Source of the DNA: an uncultured Sulfitobacter sp.
GTDB taxonomy: Bacteria > Pseudomonadota > Alphaproteobacteria > Rhodobacterales > Rhodobacteraceae
Direction: 5' to 3'
DNA length: 64,000 bases
NCBI GenBank assembly: GCA_913060815.1
Contig: CAJXSZ010000002.1
Coordinates: 1 to 64,000 of the forward strand
In this document: piece after piece, positions 25,208 to 35,863 of the stretch
Numbering within the stretch: the stretch's first letter is position 1
Layout of the letters: the number at the start of each line of letters is the position of its first letter
Program-made: the position numbers and the translations under genes
The notes under the pieces: generated by a model
The model's input: the letters and a program-made list of their open reading frames with translations, nothing else
What the model was told of the DNA's origin: nothing
Database searches by the model: none

Positions 25208-25534
25208 TCAGTTCAGTTGGAAATGCAGCGGGTAGGTCCCGTTCTCGAACGGGCCGAAGAGGTCAGGAATGTCAGGATGATCGACAGGCTCACCCGAATA
25301 GTCAGCCACAAGGTTCTGCTCCGAGACATAGGCCACGTAATAGCTTTGGTCGTTCTCGGCGAGCAGATGATAAAACGGCTGACCCTTGATCGGGCGGCTC
25401 TCTTCGGGAATCGACTCGTACCATTCTTCGGTATTTGCGAATTCGGGATCGACATCAAAAATCACCCCGCGAAAGGGATGCTTCTTATGGCGGACCACTT
25501 GGCCCAGATGATATTTTGCGCGCGTTCTTATCAT
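25208..25534 (-). CDS. hspQ: Heat shock protein HspQ / hemimethylated-DNA-binding family
   Basis: A 108-residue protein matching the YccV/HspQ family throughout (KYHLGQVVRHKKHPFRGVIF, DVDPEF, QPFYHLLAEND, YVAYVSEQNLV, FENGTYPLHF). In E. coli HspQ modulates Lon and is heat-induced. ATG 25534 is supported by GGGAG and by the family N-terminus; an upstream ATG at 25588 would add 18 unlike residues. It is convergent with the GGT-like gene. Confidence 0.92.
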   Translation of the reverse strand: MIRTRAKYHLGQVVRHKKHPFRGVIFDVDPEFANTEEWYESIPEESRPIKGQPFYHLLAENDQSYYVAYVSEQNLVADYSGEPVDHPDIPDLFGPFENGTYPLHFQLN

Positions 25535-25618
25535 AGCAATGCGCTCCCTACCCCTGCTGTTTACATGAAACAAGCCCATTTTGTCCAATCATTGCACCGA
25601 GATTAAAGGAAACAGTCT

Positions 25619-26500
25619 GTGAACTTGACACTGACAGTGCTGGAGATCGTGGCACCCGTTTTTTTATTGGCTGCGGTGGGTTTCATGTGGGTCAAACTGG
25701 GCTACGAGTACCGTATTAACTTTGTCACACAGTTGGCGACGACGCTGGCGGTGCCGTGCCTCATCTTTACATCGCTGATGCAGACCCAGATTGATCCTGC
25801 GGCGCTGACGGCCCTCACGCTGGCATCCGTAGTCGCCTATCTGGGGGTGAGCATTGTGGTGGCCCTGCTGGTCTGGCTGGGCAAGCTGAACAGGCGCACC
25901 TATCTGGCCCCGATGATCTTCGGCAACACGGGCAACCTTGGGCTGCCACTGGCGCTTTTTGCTTATGGTTCGGAAGGGCTTAGCTATGCTGTGGTCGTGT
26001 TTGCGGTCATGGCAATCCTGACGTTCACCTTCGGGATTTGGCTCGTTGCAGGTGCGGGAAGCCTCGGCAAAGTGGCCGCTCAACCGCTGGTCTGGGGGAC
26101 CCTTTTGGGTGCGCTTTTCCTTTGGCAGGACTGGCAAACTCCCGCCTTTCTGACCAGCACGCTTAAACTCATCGGCCAGATGGCGATTCCCCTGATGCTG
26201 ATCACATTGGGCGTCGCTGTAGCGCGACTTACACCTGTTGGAATCGGTCAGGCCGTAGTCCTGTCCGTTCTCAAACTGGCGGTCTGCGTTGGCGTTGCAG
26301 CCCTCGCAGGGGTTGCCTTCGAGCTAGAGCATGTGGCCTTTGGCGTATTGGTTTTGCAGGTCGCAACCCCCGTTGCCGTCACCTCCTACATGCTGGCCGA
26401 GAAATATGGCGCGGACGCCCAAGCAGTGGCGGGGCTGGTAGTTGTATCCACACTCATCTCCGTCGGCGCATTGCCGCTCCTTTTGGCGGTTTTGCTGTAG
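25619..26500 (+). CDS. AEC-family transporter (auxin efflux carrier type)
   Basis: A 293-residue inner-membrane protein with about ten hydrophobic segments in two halves and the AEC pattern (NTGNLGLPLALFAYGSEGL; QVATPVAVTSYMLAEKYG). Bacterial members carry organic acids or other anions; the substrate is unknown. Start is GTG at 25619 with AAAGGAAA upstream. It is divergent from hspQ. Confidence 0.9.
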   Translation: MNLTLTVLEIVAPVFLLAAVGFMWVKLGYEYRINFVTQLATTLAVPCLIFTSLMQTQIDPAALTALTLASVVAYLGVSIVVALLVWLGKLNRRTYLAPMIFGNTGNLGLPLALFAYGSEGLSYAVVVFAVMAILTFTFGIWLVAGAGSLGKVAAQPLVWGTLLGALFLWQDWQTPAFLTSTLKLIGQMAIPLMLITLGVAVARLTPVGIGQAVVLSVLKLAVCVGVAALAGVAFELEHVAFGVLVLQVATPVAVTSYMLAEKYGADAQAVAGLVVVSTLISVGALPLLLAVLL

Positions 26501-26574
26501 ATTTAAGCTGTAAAATCTCTGTCTATTAGGGTATACTCGTTCAAAATATAAAAAATTATTATTGAGCAGATCAG

Positions 26575-27159
26575 ATGAAATTACCCCTACGCGCCATGCT
26601 TGTCGCGCTGCTGCTGGCCAATTGCGGCGGCTCTTCCACTTCCCCGCCACGGGATTTGGACAATGCCTGTAAGATACTGAAAGAACGTCCAGATTATTAC
26701 AAGGCGTTCAAACGCGCCGAGCGAAAATGGGGCGTACCCATTCACGTACAGATGGCCACAATCCATCAGGAAAGCAAATTCGTCGGCGATGCCCGCACGC
26801 CCTTCCGCTATGTCGCGGGGGTGATCCCGATGGGCCGTCAATCCAGTGCTTTCGGCTATGGTCAGGCGCTGGACGCAACATGGGACGAATACCTCGTGGC
26901 CGAGCGCAAGCGCGGCGCGCGGCGTGACGACATCCATGACGCGACCGACTTTATGGGCTGGTACAAGAACATCAGCCGCGAGCGGAACGGCATCGCGCTG
27001 GATGATGCACGTAACCAGTATCTTGCCTACCATGAAGGGCACACAGGCTTCCGCCGTGGTTCGTATAATTCCAAGCCATGGCTTGTCGGTGTGGCGGGCA
27101 AAGTGGCTGCACGCTCGCAGATGTACGAGGGACAGATCGCAGGCTGCAGGCTGCGTTGA
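26575..27159 (+). CDS. Lysozyme-like lytic transglycosylase lipoprotein
   Basis: A 194-residue lipoprotein: signal with lipobox LLAN-C17, then a transglycosylase SLT-type domain with catalytic Glu66 in MATIHQESKF and the downstream FGYGQALDATWDEY and AYHEGHTGFRRGSYNSKPWL segments. It should cleave peptidoglycan glycan strands from the inner face of the outer membrane. The upstream gap (26501-26574) is AT-rich and is a likely promoter. It converges on lolA. Confidence 0.9.
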   Translation: MKLPLRAMLVALLLANCGGSSTSPPRDLDNACKILKERPDYYKAFKRAERKWGVPIHVQMATIHQESKFVGDARTPFRYVAGVIPMGRQSSAFGYGQALDATWDEYLVAERKRGARRDDIHDATDFMGWYKNISRERNGIALDDARNQYLAYHEGHTGFRRGSYNSKPWLVGVAGKVAARSQMYEGQIAGCRLR

Positions 27160-27202
27160 GGGACCTTTCGAGGCGCCGCATCAGGCGCCCCGCTAACACA
27201 TC

Positions 27203-27802
27203 CTAGCGGTTGTTCGAACCAGGGCTGCCCACATCGAACAGCCTGTTGGGCAGGTTCCCACCCTTTTGCAGATCACCCAACACCACGGTGGTCTGGCCAC
27301 CATTACCGTCATTGATGATCCACTGGCGCAGCTCTGGCTGGGGGCCAGTGAACTTCATCTGGATGTTGCCGTATTGCGGGTTCTCGGGGTCTTGGGCCGT
27401 CACCGTGGTCGCCGTCCCGTCAAAGGTATGACCCGTCACCATGCGGGCTTGGCCAAGGTTTACATCCTTCGCCAGAATGATCGACAGCGGTGTGCGCGCC
27501 AGCGGATATGTCTCGGGCGGCTGGTTGGATTTGGTGTCATAGATCACCACCGTATTGGACCCTGCAACTACCAACCCTGTGTCAGGTGCGTTATACTCGA
27601 ACCGCACGCGACCGGGGCGTTTGATATAGATTGTTCCCGTCGAAATCGTGCCATCTCCATTGATCTGCGTGAACTCCCCCTTGGCCGTGGTCAGCCCGTT
27701 GAGGTAGCTGCTGATATTGCCCAAAGGCAGCTTGTCAGCTATTGCCGCACTCGCCGCGACGGCAAGGGCCGCGCTCATCGTGATCGTTTTCAGAAATCGC
27801 AT
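27203..27802 (-). CDS. lolA: Outer-membrane lipoprotein carrier protein LolA
   Basis: A 199-residue periplasmic chaperone that ferries lipoproteins to the outer membrane. The mature part shows the LolA pattern (KGEFTQINGDGTISTGTIYI, RPGRVRFEYNAP, YDTKSNQPPETYPLARTPLS). Signal peptide residues 1-22 (MRFLKTITMSAALAVAASAAIA). ATG 27802 gives the signal peptide; a longer reading from 27874 would spoil it. It lies downstream of ftsK, behind a terminator. Confidence 0.94.
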   Translation of the reverse strand: MRFLKTITMSAALAVAASAAIADKLPLGNISSYLNGLTTAKGEFTQINGDGTISTGTIYIKRPGRVRFEYNAPDTGLVVAGSNTVVIYDTKSNQPPETYPLARTPLSIILAKDVNLGQARMVTGHTFDGTATTVTAQDPENPQYGNIQMKFTGPQPELRQWIINDGNGGQTTVVLGDLQKGGNLPNRLFDVGSPGSNNR

Positions 27803-27955
27803 GGGATCATCCTGTATACTTATTCTCTTCATTATCTCCAACATAGGCTCACCCGCGTTGATATGCGATATCAACCGTGCAGTTTGGAGCGCACCCTAGC
27901 GAATTTCCCCTTAAACGAGCGGACAAACGCCACCGCTGTGATGGGACTGTCCCAT

Positions 27956-27988
27956 GAAAAATGGCTCCCGCTTTGTGCCGAGAGCCAT
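27956..27988 (-). terminator. Rho-independent terminator after ftsK
   Basis: On the minus strand, ATGGCTCTCG and CGGGAGCCAT pair (one mismatch) across an 8-base loop and are followed by TTTTT, about 29 bases after the ftsK stop. Confidence 0.88.
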
Positions 27989-28016
27989 CTTCAGATTGTG
28001 CCAACAGGGAGGGAGA

Positions 28017-31000
28017 TTAGCCCTGCTCTGGCACCAGTATTTCGCGTTTGCCGACGTGGTTGGCGGGCGAGACGAGACCTTCGTCCTCCATCTGCTCAAC
28101 CAGTCGCGCGGCTTTGTTATAGCCGATAGCAAGCTTGCGCTGGATGTAGGAAGTCGAGCACTTGCGGTCTTTGGTCACAATCGCCACGGCGGTGTCATAG
28201 AGCGCATCCTCGCTGTCGGTGTTACCGCCCGTGTTGAGGCCCAGCACCGTGTCGATGTCGCTTTCCTTGTCTTCGGGCGGCCCTTCGACCACGCCGCTAA
28301 CATAGTCGGGCTCACCGAATTGCTTGAGGTGGTTGACGATCTCTTCGACTTCCTCATCGCTCACGAACGGACCATGGCAACGCACGATTTTCGAGCCACC
28401 TGCCATGTAGAGCATGTCGCCCATACCCAAGAGCTGCTCCGCGCCCATCTCACCCAAGATCGTACGGCTGTCGATCTTTGACGTCACCTGAAATGAAATC
28501 CGCGTGGGGAAGTTTGCTTTGATCGTGCCAGTGATCACGTCCACGGAGGGACGCTGGGTCGCCATGATCAGGTGAATGCCAGAGGCCCGCGCCATCTGTG
28601 CCAGACGCTGGATACAGGCCTCGATCTCCTTGCCCGCGACCATCATCAGGTCGGCCATCTCGTCTACGATGACGACGATATAGGGCAACTTTTCGGGTGT
28701 GTTCTCTTCCGTCTCGAAGATCGGCTCGCCCGTGTTATCATCAAAACCCGTTTGCACGGTACGGCTGAACATCTCGCCTTTCTCAAGCGCCTCTTTCACA
28801 CGGCCGTTGTAGCCTTCGATGTTGCGCACGCCCATTTTGGACATCTTGCGATAGCGGTCTTCCATTTCGCCCACAGTCCACTTGAGGGCAACTAGTGCCT
28901 TTTTAGGGTCTGTTACAACGGGGGACAGCAGATGCGGGATGCCGTCATAGACGCTGAGTTCCAGCATCTTGGGGTCGATCATGATCATGCGGCATTCTTC
29001 TGGCGTGAGCTTGTACAAAAGGCTCAGAATCATCGTGTTGATCGCCACGGATTTACCCGATCCTGTCGTACCCGCAATCAGGAGGTGAGGCATCTTGGCG
29101 AGGTTTGCGACCACAGGCTCCCCACCGATGTCCTTACCCAGCGCAAGCGGCAGGTTCTGGTTGCCATCGCCGAAATCGCGGGAGCTGAGGATCTCGCGCA
29201 GGACCACCTTCTCGCGGTTTTCGTTGGGCAGTTCGATGCCGATGACGCTACGGCCCGGCACGGTAGAGACACGCGCAGACAATGCCGCCATGGAGCGGGC
29301 GATATCGTCGGCCAAGCCGATCACGCGGCTGGCCTTGAGGCCCGGCGCAGGTTCAAGCTCGTACATGGTGACAACAGGACCGGGGCGCACGGCGACAATC
29401 TCGCCCTTAACGCCATAGTCATCCAGCACGCTTTCCAACATGCGGGCGTTCTCTTCCAATGCCTCGTCGCTCAGATGCAGGCGCTGTACGTTCTCCGCGC
29501 TCTCCAGCAAGCTCAGCGGCGGCAATTCAAAGCCAGGGTGGTTGTCGTCAAATGACAAGACGGGCTGCGCCTCTGCCTTGGCCTGTTTGCTCTGGGGTAC
29601 GGGCTTGCGTGTCATGGGCATAACCACGCGCTTAGGCTCTGGCACAGGGATTTTCGGCGCTGCAGGTGCAGCTACTGGCATCGCGTCTGCGACTACTTCA
29701 GGCTCTGCAAAGATGTTTACCTCATCCTCCTGATAAGGTGTTTCAAACGCCTCATAGCTCTCCATCGGAGCGGCATCGGCATATACTGGTGCCTCAGGCG
29801 CGGTGGGGATCGCTTGCGGCTGCGCAGACATCGGCGCAGGCGGGTTCACTGTCAAATGAGCACGTGGTGCTACGGGCGCTGCGGCAGGTGCTGTTGTCAG
29901 AGGAGGCTCTGCCCGCGCCGTATTGAGCAGCAACGGATCGGGGCCGCGCCCACGGCCACGCGTCAGGGGTGCCGTAGCAGGCACATGCACCGCATTCGTT
30001 GTGCGTACGCGGTTGCGGATCACATCCGAAATTTTGCTTTTGATGCGGTCTTCGCTTGGGACATCTTCCAGAACGGCCTCTGAATGTGCCTCAACCAACT
30101 CTGGCTCGGGCATCGCGTCGGGGCGTTTGATCAGGTTCGGCATCCGCGCCAACAAACCTGTTTTCGGCTCTGGTGCGGGGGCAGGTTCCTCGATGAACTC
30201 TGGCTCGGGCGCATATGACATCTGCGGCTCCGCCATAGGAGCGGGGCGGCTGGCGATAATTTTCGGTGTACGCGCAGGCGCTGCAGCGACCTGGGCTTCA
30301 GCTTGGGCATAGGCATCTGCCTCCGCCTGCTCTTCACGGCGCAACGCACGGCGTTCATTCTGTTTTGCCTGCAAGTCTTGGGCGGCGGCCACAGCAGTGC
30401 TCGCACTGCGGCCCAGAATGTTCATGATTCCGGCGTAGACCATGATTGTGCCGACCAGCAGAAAACGCCCGAAACGCTGAAGCTCGCTGCGGGTAAAGCC
30501 CAGAACGAACGCGCCCAGTACCAGAATACCGACACCCATCAGGAGTGACATCAGCTTGACGGCAAAGGTGGAACCGATCGGCAGAACTGTCAGTAAGAAG
30601 CCCATGACCGCATCGCCGAACAGCCCCCCCAAGCCAAAGCTATGGGTTTGAAGCCACTCAGCCCCTGGTGTGAGGGTCGCGGCATAGATCGCACCAAGTG
30701 CAACAGCGATCGGGGCAAAGATCAGACGGCCCATGGCGCGTTCCTGTCCACGGTGCAGCGCGAAACGCACGCCCCAAGCCAACAGGACAATGGCAAGGCC
30801 CCATGCGCCCCAACCGACAATCATAAAGAGGGGTGCTGCAAGTGACGCACCAATACGGCCCATCCAGTTGTGCGCAGGCTCGTCCGTGGCCAGCATCCAA
30901 TTTGGATCATCCGGCGTGTAGCTGCCAATCATCATGGCCGCCATCACACCCAGCGCCAGCAACACAAGACCCAGCAATTCCTTGCCGCGTTTCTCGATCG

Positions 31001-31055
31001 CTTCTGCTGTTGTGCTGTCTAGCAGCGGCTCGCGCTGTCGCGTTTGATATGCCAT
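28017..31055 (-). CDS. ftsK: DNA translocase FtsK
   Basis: A 1012-residue septal DNA pump that helps clear and resolve chromosomes at division. N-terminal transmembrane segments (about residues 25-220) are followed by a long Pro/Ala/Glu-rich linker (about 230-510), then the motor with Walker [10 protein letters not shown] at about 660 and Walker [13 protein letters not shown]. The C-terminal gamma winged helix ([24 protein letters not shown]) reads KOPS sites. It starts 13 bases after the aminotransferase gene, hence a shared transcript. Confidence 0.97.
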   Translation of the reverse strand: MAYQTRQREPLLDSTTAEAIEKRGKELLGLVLLALGVMAAMMIGSYTPDDPNWMLATDEPAHNWMGRIGASLAAPLFMIVGWGAWGLAIVLLAWGVRFALHRGQERAMGRLIFAPIAVALGAIYAATLTPGAEWLQTHSFGLGGLFGDAVMGFLLTVLPIGSTFAVKLMSLLMGVGILVLGAFVLGFTRSELQRFGRFLLVGTIMVYAGIMNILGRSASTAVAAAQDLQAKQNERRALRREEQAEADAYAQAEAQVAAAPARTPKIIASRPAPMAEPQMSYAPEPEFIEEPAPAPEPKTGLLARMPNLIKRPDAMPEPELVEAHSEAVLEDVPSEDRIKSKISDVIRNRVRTTNAVHVPATAPLTRGRGRGPDPLLLNTARAEPPLTTAPAAAPVAPRAHLTVNPPAPMSAQPQAIPTAPEAPVYADAAPMESYEAFETPYQEDEVNIFAEPEVVADAMPVAAPAAPKIPVPEPKRVVMPMTRKPVPQSKQAKAEAQPVLSFDDNHPGFELPPLSLLESAENVQRLHLSDEALEENARMLESVLDDYGVKGEIVAVRPGPVVTMYELEPAPGLKASRVIGLADDIARSMAALSARVSTVPGRSVIGIELPNENREKVVLREILSSRDFGDGNQNLPLALGKDIGGEPVVANLAKMPHLLIAGTTGSGKSVAINTMILSLLYKLTPEECRMIMIDPKMLELSVYDGIPHLLSPVVTDPKKALVALKWTVGEMEDRYRKMSKMGVRNIEGYNGRVKEALEKGEMFSRTVQTGFDDNTGEPIFETEENTPEKLPYIVVIVDEMADLMMVAGKEIEACIQRLAQMARASGIHLIMATQRPSVDVITGTIKANFPTRISFQVTSKIDSRTILGEMGAEQLLGMGDMLYMAGGSKIVRCHGPFVSDEEVEEIVNHLKQFGEPDYVSGVVEGPPEDKESDIDTVLGLNTGGNTDSEDALYDTAVAIVTKDRKCSTSYIQRKLAIGYNKAARLVEQMEDEGLVSPANHVGKREILVPEQG

Positions 31056-31068
31056 GAACTCGTCCCTC

Positions 31069-32259
31069 TTAAACCGCGTACAGACAGTCGCGAATGGCCT
31101 GCAGGCCCCGCTCCGTCTCTTCTTTTGGCGCCACTAGGGCTGCTCTTATATATTTTTTGCCCGGGTTCTGCTTGCCCGCGACGTCCTGTGCGAGATAGCC
31201 ACCGGGAAGAACCTTCACCCCAGTCTCGCGCCACAGTTTGACTGCCGCTTCCTCGTCATCTTCGACGGGGAGCCACAGGAAGAACCCCGCTTCGGGGCTG
31301 ACATATCCCGCGACATTGCCAAAGATGCGGTCCGCGATCTCAAATTTTTCGGCGTACATCGCACGGCTTTCAGCTACGTGATCCTCATCATCCCAGACCG
31401 CCGCAGAAGCCGCCTGCAAGGGCAGCGGCAAAGGCGCGCCTGCGTAGTTACGCAATTGCTTGATCTCGCGCATGGACTCTGGACCGGATGCGCAAAAACC
31501 CGAGCGCAGACCAGGAAGGTTGGAGCGTTTGCTCAGGGAGTGGAAAATCACCACGCGGTTGAGGTCTGCGCCCATCTCATGGGCCACTTGCAGCGCGCCC
31601 ACGGGTGGTGTCTCGCGGTAAACCTCGGAATAACATTCATCGGCGAAGATAAGAAAATCATGCTTCTCGGCCAGACGGATCAGGTCTTCCCAATACTGGC
31701 GGCTGGCGACAGCACCCTGCGGATTGGCAGGCGAGCAGATGTAAACGGCAACCGTACGGTCGAGCGTCCCGGGCTCCACCGCATGGAAATCGGGCAAATG
31801 CCCCGTTTCGGAGGTCGCATTGACCATCACAGGATCACACGCGCCAGAGATCGCGCCGATCATGTAGACCTGATAAAACGGGTTCGGCATCAGGATCGCA
31901 GGCTTCTGGCCATTCTTTGTCTCGGGGCACAGTGCGATCACAGCGTTATACAGCCCCTCGCGCGTGCCGTTCAGGGCCATCACTTGCGTGTCGGCATCCA
32001 CGGGTACGCCGTAGCGGCGATTGACCCATGCGGCGATCGAGGCGCGCAACGCAGGCGAGCCATCGTTGGGCGGGTAGCTGTTAAAGCCCGCCGCATTTTG
32101 CACAATCACATCGGTGACCCACGCCGGAAACGCATGTTTCGGCTCGCCAATTGTCATCTGGATCAAGGGACCGCCACCCTCATGCACGTCAAGAAGTGCA
32201 CGCAGACGGGGCCACGCATGAGCAGGAAGGTTCGAAAACCGCTCAGGAAAATTCATCAA
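31069..32259 (-). CDS. PLP-dependent aminotransferase (DapC-like)
   Basis: A 396-residue fold-type I aminotransferase with the PLP lysine K244 in [17 protein letters not shown], a segment typical of succinyldiaminopimelate aminotransferase DapC, plus [18 protein letters not shown] and [11 protein letters not shown] role in lysine/diaminopimelate synthesis is likely but not proven from sequence. It lies immediately upstream of ftsK; the link to cell-wall precursor supply is suggestive. Confidence 0.85.
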   Translation of the reverse strand: MMNFPERFSNLPAHAWPRLRALLDVHEGGGPLIQMTIGEPKHAFPAWVTDVIVQNAAGFNSYPPNDGSPALRASIAAWVNRRYGVPVDADTQVMALNGTREGLYNAVIALCPETKNGQKPAILMPNPFYQVYMIGAISGACDPVMVNATSETGHLPDFHAVEPGTLDRTVAVYICSPANPQGAVASRQYWEDLIRLAEKHDFLIFADECYSEVYRETPPVGALQVAHEMGADLNRVVIFHSLSKRSNLPGLRSGFCASGPESMREIKQLRNYAGAPLPLPLQAASAAVWDDEDHVAESRAMYAEKFEIADRIFGNVAGYVSPEAGFFLWLPVEDDEEAAVKLWRETGVKVLPGGYLAQDVAGKQNPGKKYIRAALVAPKEETERGLQAIRDCLYAV

Positions 32260-32373
32260 AACTGCCTCGGATCGGGATCGTTATCGCCCCGTTTCTTCCA
32301 AAGTAGCTTAAACCGACGGGTGGCGTCTAGGAAAATCCCCCATGCAGCGGGTGACTTGTGGCTTTTTGGGCAC

Positions 32374-33702
32374 CTATGCCAGCGCCGCCTCTGCCGCCGC
32401 CCCCATGCGCAGCAATGCAGAGTCCAGATGAGGCGCGCCGAGCATCATCAAACCGCAGCTTGGCGTGTCTGTAGGCAGCGTGAGCGCGCACAGACCCATC
32501 AGATTTCCGATGCGGGTATTGCGCAGCGCCATGAGGTTTTCAGTGACATAATAATCCGCGTCGGTCTTGAGCCGCTCAAGATCGGGCGGCAAGATGGGTG
32601 CCGTGGGCGCAAGCACCGCGTCATAACCTGCCGTCGCCTCGTCATAGGCCGCGCGCGCGGCCTCCAGTTTGGACCATGCCGAAACATAATCCGCGCCAGA
32701 AAAGCCGCCCCCCAAACGGAAGCGGTTCAAAATCTCATCATACATCTTCTCGGGTGCGGCTTCGATGATGTCACGCCACAGGCCGTATGCCTCCGTAACG
32801 AAGAGAGGCGCCGAGAGATCGAGCGCATCCCGCACAGCAGGCACGTCGATACGCTCGATATGTGCGCCTGCGGCCTCAAGCTTGGCAAGGGCCGCTTCGA
32901 ACGCCGCGCGGGGTGCGTCGCGAACGCCCTCCATAGCGACAGTTTCAAGGACCGCGAACCGCCGCCCCGCAAGGGACGCACCGCGCAGATCAGGCGATTT
33001 ACTGCCCTCAAGTGCTGCGGTCAGCAGGGCTGCATCCTCAACCGAGCGGCACAGAGGGCCAACGGTATCAAACTTCATTGCAAGCGGCACAACACCTTCA
33101 AGGCTGAGGCGGTCATGGGTCGGTTTGAACCCTGTCAGGTCGTTCCACGCGGACGGGATACGCACCGAACCGCCTGTGTCAGAGCCGATGCTTGCCGCCG
33201 CCAGACCAAACGCCACAGACGCTGCCGAGCCCGAGGAGGACCCCCCCGGCACAGCACCAGCATCATTCACGCAAGGGGGCGTGTTCGTAGAAGGGTTGTA
33301 GCCCAATCCCGAAAAAGCAAGCTCGCTCATATGGACTTTGCCCAAACACACAAGGCCCGCACCAGTGGCGTTTTGCAGCACCAGCGCGTCACGATCAGGC
33401 ACACGGCCCGCCAACAGATTGCTGCCCGCCTCGGTCACGATACCCGCTGTGTCAAACAGGTCTTTCCAACTGATCGGCACACCATCAAGGAGTGACAGGC
33501 GTTGCCCTGTTGCGGCACGCTGGCCCGCGGCCTTGGCCTCAGCCCGCGCGCGATCATGGGTGACGCGGGCATAGATACGGTCCCGCAACGGGTGCGCGTC
33601 TATCGCGGTCAGATACGTCTCGCAGAGCGCTACAGGATCAATGGTTCCCGCGCCAATACCACGCCCCAGATCGGCGGCTGTCATCGTAAGCCAGTCTTGC
33701 AT
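32374..33702 (-). CDS. Amidase-signature family amidase
   Basis: A 442-residue enzyme with the Ser-cisSer-Lys triad: Lys80 (GVPISWKDLFDT), cis-Ser155 (PGGSSSGSAASVA) and nucleophile Ser179 (SIGSDTGGSVRIP). The spacing of 75 and 24 matches known amidase-signature enzymes. It hydrolyses an amide in the cytoplasm; the substrate is unknown, and partner GatB/GatC genes are absent, so it is not the tRNA amidotransferase. ATG 33702 is set by AAGGAGCG upstream. It is divergent from ubiH. Confidence 0.92.
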   Translation of the reverse strand: MQDWLTMTAADLGRGIGAGTIDPVALCETYLTAIDAHPLRDRIYARVTHDRARAEAKAAGQRAATGQRLSLLDGVPISWKDLFDTAGIVTEAGSNLLAGRVPDRDALVLQNATGAGLVCLGKVHMSELAFSGLGYNPSTNTPPCVNDAGAVPGGSSSGSAASVAFGLAAASIGSDTGGSVRIPSAWNDLTGFKPTHDRLSLEGVVPLAMKFDTVGPLCRSVEDAALLTAALEGSKSPDLRGASLAGRRFAVLETVAMEGVRDAPRAAFEAALAKLEAAGAHIERIDVPAVRDALDLSAPLFVTEAYGLWRDIIEAAPEKMYDEILNRFRLGGGFSGADYVSAWSKLEAARAAYDEATAGYDAVLAPTAPILPPDLERLKTDADYYVTENLMALRNTRIGNLMGLCALTLPTDTPSCGLMMLGAPHLDSALLRMGAAAEAALA

Positions 33703-33786
33703 AGCGCGCTCCTTTTGCGAATTTCCATAACGGTAGCGGCGCATGGGCGCATGGACAATCCCCCGTCGCCCGACATAGTTAGGGTT

Positions 33787-35013
33787 ATGGATTTTGACAC
33801 TGATATTGCCATCGTTGGCGGCGGGCTGAACGGCTCTGCTCTTGCCCTGTCGTTGAGCCAGCAGGGATTGCGTGTGACTGTGATCGACGCCCTTCCCGCG
33901 CAGCCTCGCAAGGACGAAGGATTTGACGGGCGCTCCTATGCGATTGCGTTGACGTCGGTGCGCGTGCTCGAAGGGATCGGCCTGTGGGATGCCATTGCCG
34001 ATGCGGCGCAGCCGATGTTCGAGATAAAGGTTACCGATGGGCGCGCGGGCGAAGGCCCCTCCCCCTTCTTCATGCACTTCGATCACGCCGAGATCGAGGA
34101 AGGCCCGATGGGCCATATGGTGCAGGACCGCCATCTGCGCCGCGCGCTGATGGACGCGGTGGACGCCGCAGAGATGGTCGAAGTGATCAATAGCGAGACC
34201 GTTGTGGCGCAAGATGCCGATACCACAGGGATCACACTTACGCTGGCCTCTGGCAAAACGCTGCGTGCGCGGCTGTGCGTCGGCGCAGACGGGCGTGCCT
34301 CGGGCACGGCTAAGCGCGCAGGGATCAAGCGGACGGGGTGGGCCTACGGGCAGACGGCATTGGTCTGCGCTGTTGAGCATCAATTGCCGCATAATGGCAT
34401 CGCGCATCAGTTCTTCATGCCACCCGGACCGCTTGCGATCCTGCCGCTCACAGGGAACCGCAGTTCAATTGTGTGGTCAGAGACAGCGGCAAACGCTGCG
34501 CGTATCCATGCCCTGCCCGATGCAGAGTATCTGGACATTCTGCGCCCCCGCTTTGGTGATTTTTTGGGCGAGATTTCATTGGCGGGTGCGCGCTATACCT
34601 ATCCGCTAAGCCTGTCGTTGGCCCATGAAATGATCGCACCACGGCTGGCACTTGTTGGCGATAGCGCGCATGGCGTTCATCCGATTGCGGGTCAGGGATT
34701 GAACGCAGGGTTTCGCGACATTGCTGCACTCTGCGAAGTGATCGTGGATGCGCAGCGCCGGGGCGAGGATTTCGGCGCCGCAGTCGCATTGGCGCGGTAT
34801 CAGGAATGGCGGAGATTTGACAACGCAACACTTGCTCTGGCCACAGATAGCTTCAACAGGTTGTTCTCGAATGATAACGGCCTAATTCGGATGGCGCGGG
34901 ACATCGGTATGGGTGTCGTGAGCGCCCTGCCCGGTCTACGGCGCAGATTTATCCGCGAAGCGGCTGGCCTCAACGGCGATCTGCCGCGACTAATGCGCGG
35001 TCTGCCGCTTTAA
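33787..35013 (+). CDS. ubiH: UbiH/UbiF-family FAD-dependent ubiquinone-biosynthesis hydroxylase
   Basis: A 408-residue flavoprotein monooxygenase: N-terminal FAD motif [20 protein letters not shown], the mid-region [17 protein letters not shown], and the second FAD motif [25 protein letters not shown] characteristic of ubiquinone hydroxylases. It hydroxylates a ring carbon of a ubiquinone precursor; which position (UbiH, UbiF or UbiI activity) is not clear. ATG 33787 fits the family start, though its ribosome site (AGGG) is close. It shares its stop with the convergent Trm112 gene. Confidence 0.9.
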   Translation: MDFDTDIAIVGGGLNGSALALSLSQQGLRVTVIDALPAQPRKDEGFDGRSYAIALTSVRVLEGIGLWDAIADAAQPMFEIKVTDGRAGEGPSPFFMHFDHAEIEEGPMGHMVQDRHLRRALMDAVDAAEMVEVINSETVVAQDADTTGITLTLASGKTLRARLCVGADGRASGTAKRAGIKRTGWAYGQTALVCAVEHQLPHNGIAHQFFMPPGPLAILPLTGNRSSIVWSETAANAARIHALPDAEYLDILRPRFGDFLGEISLAGARYTYPLSLSLAHEMIAPRLALVGDSAHGVHPIAGQGLNAGFRDIAALCEVIVDAQRRGEDFGAAVALARYQEWRRFDNATLALATDSFNRLFSNDNGLIRMARDIGMGVVSALPGLRRRFIREAAGLNGDLPRLMRGLPL

Positions 35014-35195
35014 TCAAGCGGCCGCGCCTCGTCCACAAGCATGACGGGTATGCCGTTGCGGATGGGATAGGCGAGACCTGCCGATTTGGAAATCAGCTCC
35101 TGCCGCTCTGCATCATAGGAGAGGGTCTGCTGGCTGCGTGGGCAAATCAACGCTTCGAGCATTCTACGGTCGAACTCCACGGTCGTATCGCTCAT
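35010..35195 (-). CDS. Trm112-family small protein
   Basis: A 61-residue Trm112-like protein ([30 protein letters not shown]). In other organisms Trm112 activates methyltransferases; bacterial members have no fixed role. Only one cysteine of the usual zinc site is kept, so it probably does not bind zinc. The start overlaps the upstream gene stop (ATGA), and its stop overlaps that of ubiH by 4 bases (TTAA). Confidence 0.88.
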   Translation of the reverse strand: MSDTTVEFDRRMLEALICPRSQQTLSYDAERQELISKSAGLAYPIRNGIPVMLVDEARPLD

Positions 35196-35863
35196 TGCAT
35201 CACTTCTCCGTCGCTGCCCCCGCGAAGAGCGTATTCGATCAACGTGACCAATGTTTCGCGGCGCGTGCTGAGCGATGGCGCCTCAAGCAGCGCCTGCTTA
35301 TCCTCGGCATCGAAATCAAGCATCATTGAGAGCGAGTTGATCAGTAACTCATCATCAGCATCCTTGAGCGTTTCCCAATCTGCCGACAATCCACGCACAT
35401 CGAAATAGCGGCCAAGCGCATCCAGAAACGGCTGCCGCTTGAAACCTGCGTCAGTTTCCTCCGCCTCGAAATCGAGGTCAAACCCCTCCCAAGACACTTC
35501 GCAGCGACGGTAAGGGCTGAAGCCCTCTACCTCTTTAACAACGCGGTAGCGAGACATGCCCGCAAGCGTGACCATATATCGACCATCCTCCGTTTCGGAA
35601 AACTGGCTAATCCGGCCTGCGCAGCCGATGGTGTGAAGGCCGGGCCCTTCGCGGCCAGGCACTACATTCGGCTGCACCATCCCGATCAGGCGGGTGGAGG
35701 TTTTCAGCGCATCCTCGATCATCTGCAAATACCGTGGCTCAAAAATGTGCAACGGCAATCGCGACCGCGGAAGGAGCAATGCGCCCCCCAGCGGGAAAAT
35801 CGGGATCGTGTCGGGCAGGTCTGCTTTTTTTATCATGTTGCTGAAGTAGCCCGTTGTGGGCAT
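35192..35863 (-). CDS. LON peptidase N-terminal (substrate-binding) domain protein
   Basis: A 223-residue stand-alone Lon-N domain without ATPase or protease parts ([66 protein letters not shown]). Its function is unknown; a substrate adaptor role is speculative. Start at 35863 is coupled to the thioredoxin stop (TGATG); ATG 35836 (MIKKADLP) is an alternative. Part of a three-gene overlapping operon. Confidence 0.9.
   Translation of the reverse strand: MPTTGYFSNMIKKADLPDTIPIFPLGGALLLPRSRLPLHIFEPRYLQMIEDALKTSTRLIGMVQPNVVPGREGPGLHTIGCAGRISQFSETEDGRYMVTLAGMSRYRVVKEVEGFSPYRRCEVSWEGFDLDFEAEETDAGFKRQPFLDALGRYFDVRGLSADWETLKDADDELLINSLSMMLDFDAEDKQALLEAPSLSTRRETLVTLIEYALRGGSDGEVMQ

Noticed and set aside
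27172-27193. GGCGCC repeats between the transglycosylase gene and lolA as a terminator
   Set aside because: Each half is itself a palindrome, the stem is short and no T-run follows on either strand.
31378-33495. 705-codon plus-strand frame across the aminotransferase and amidase genes
   Set aside because: Arg/His/Gln-rich antisense frame covering two proven genes; no start signal.
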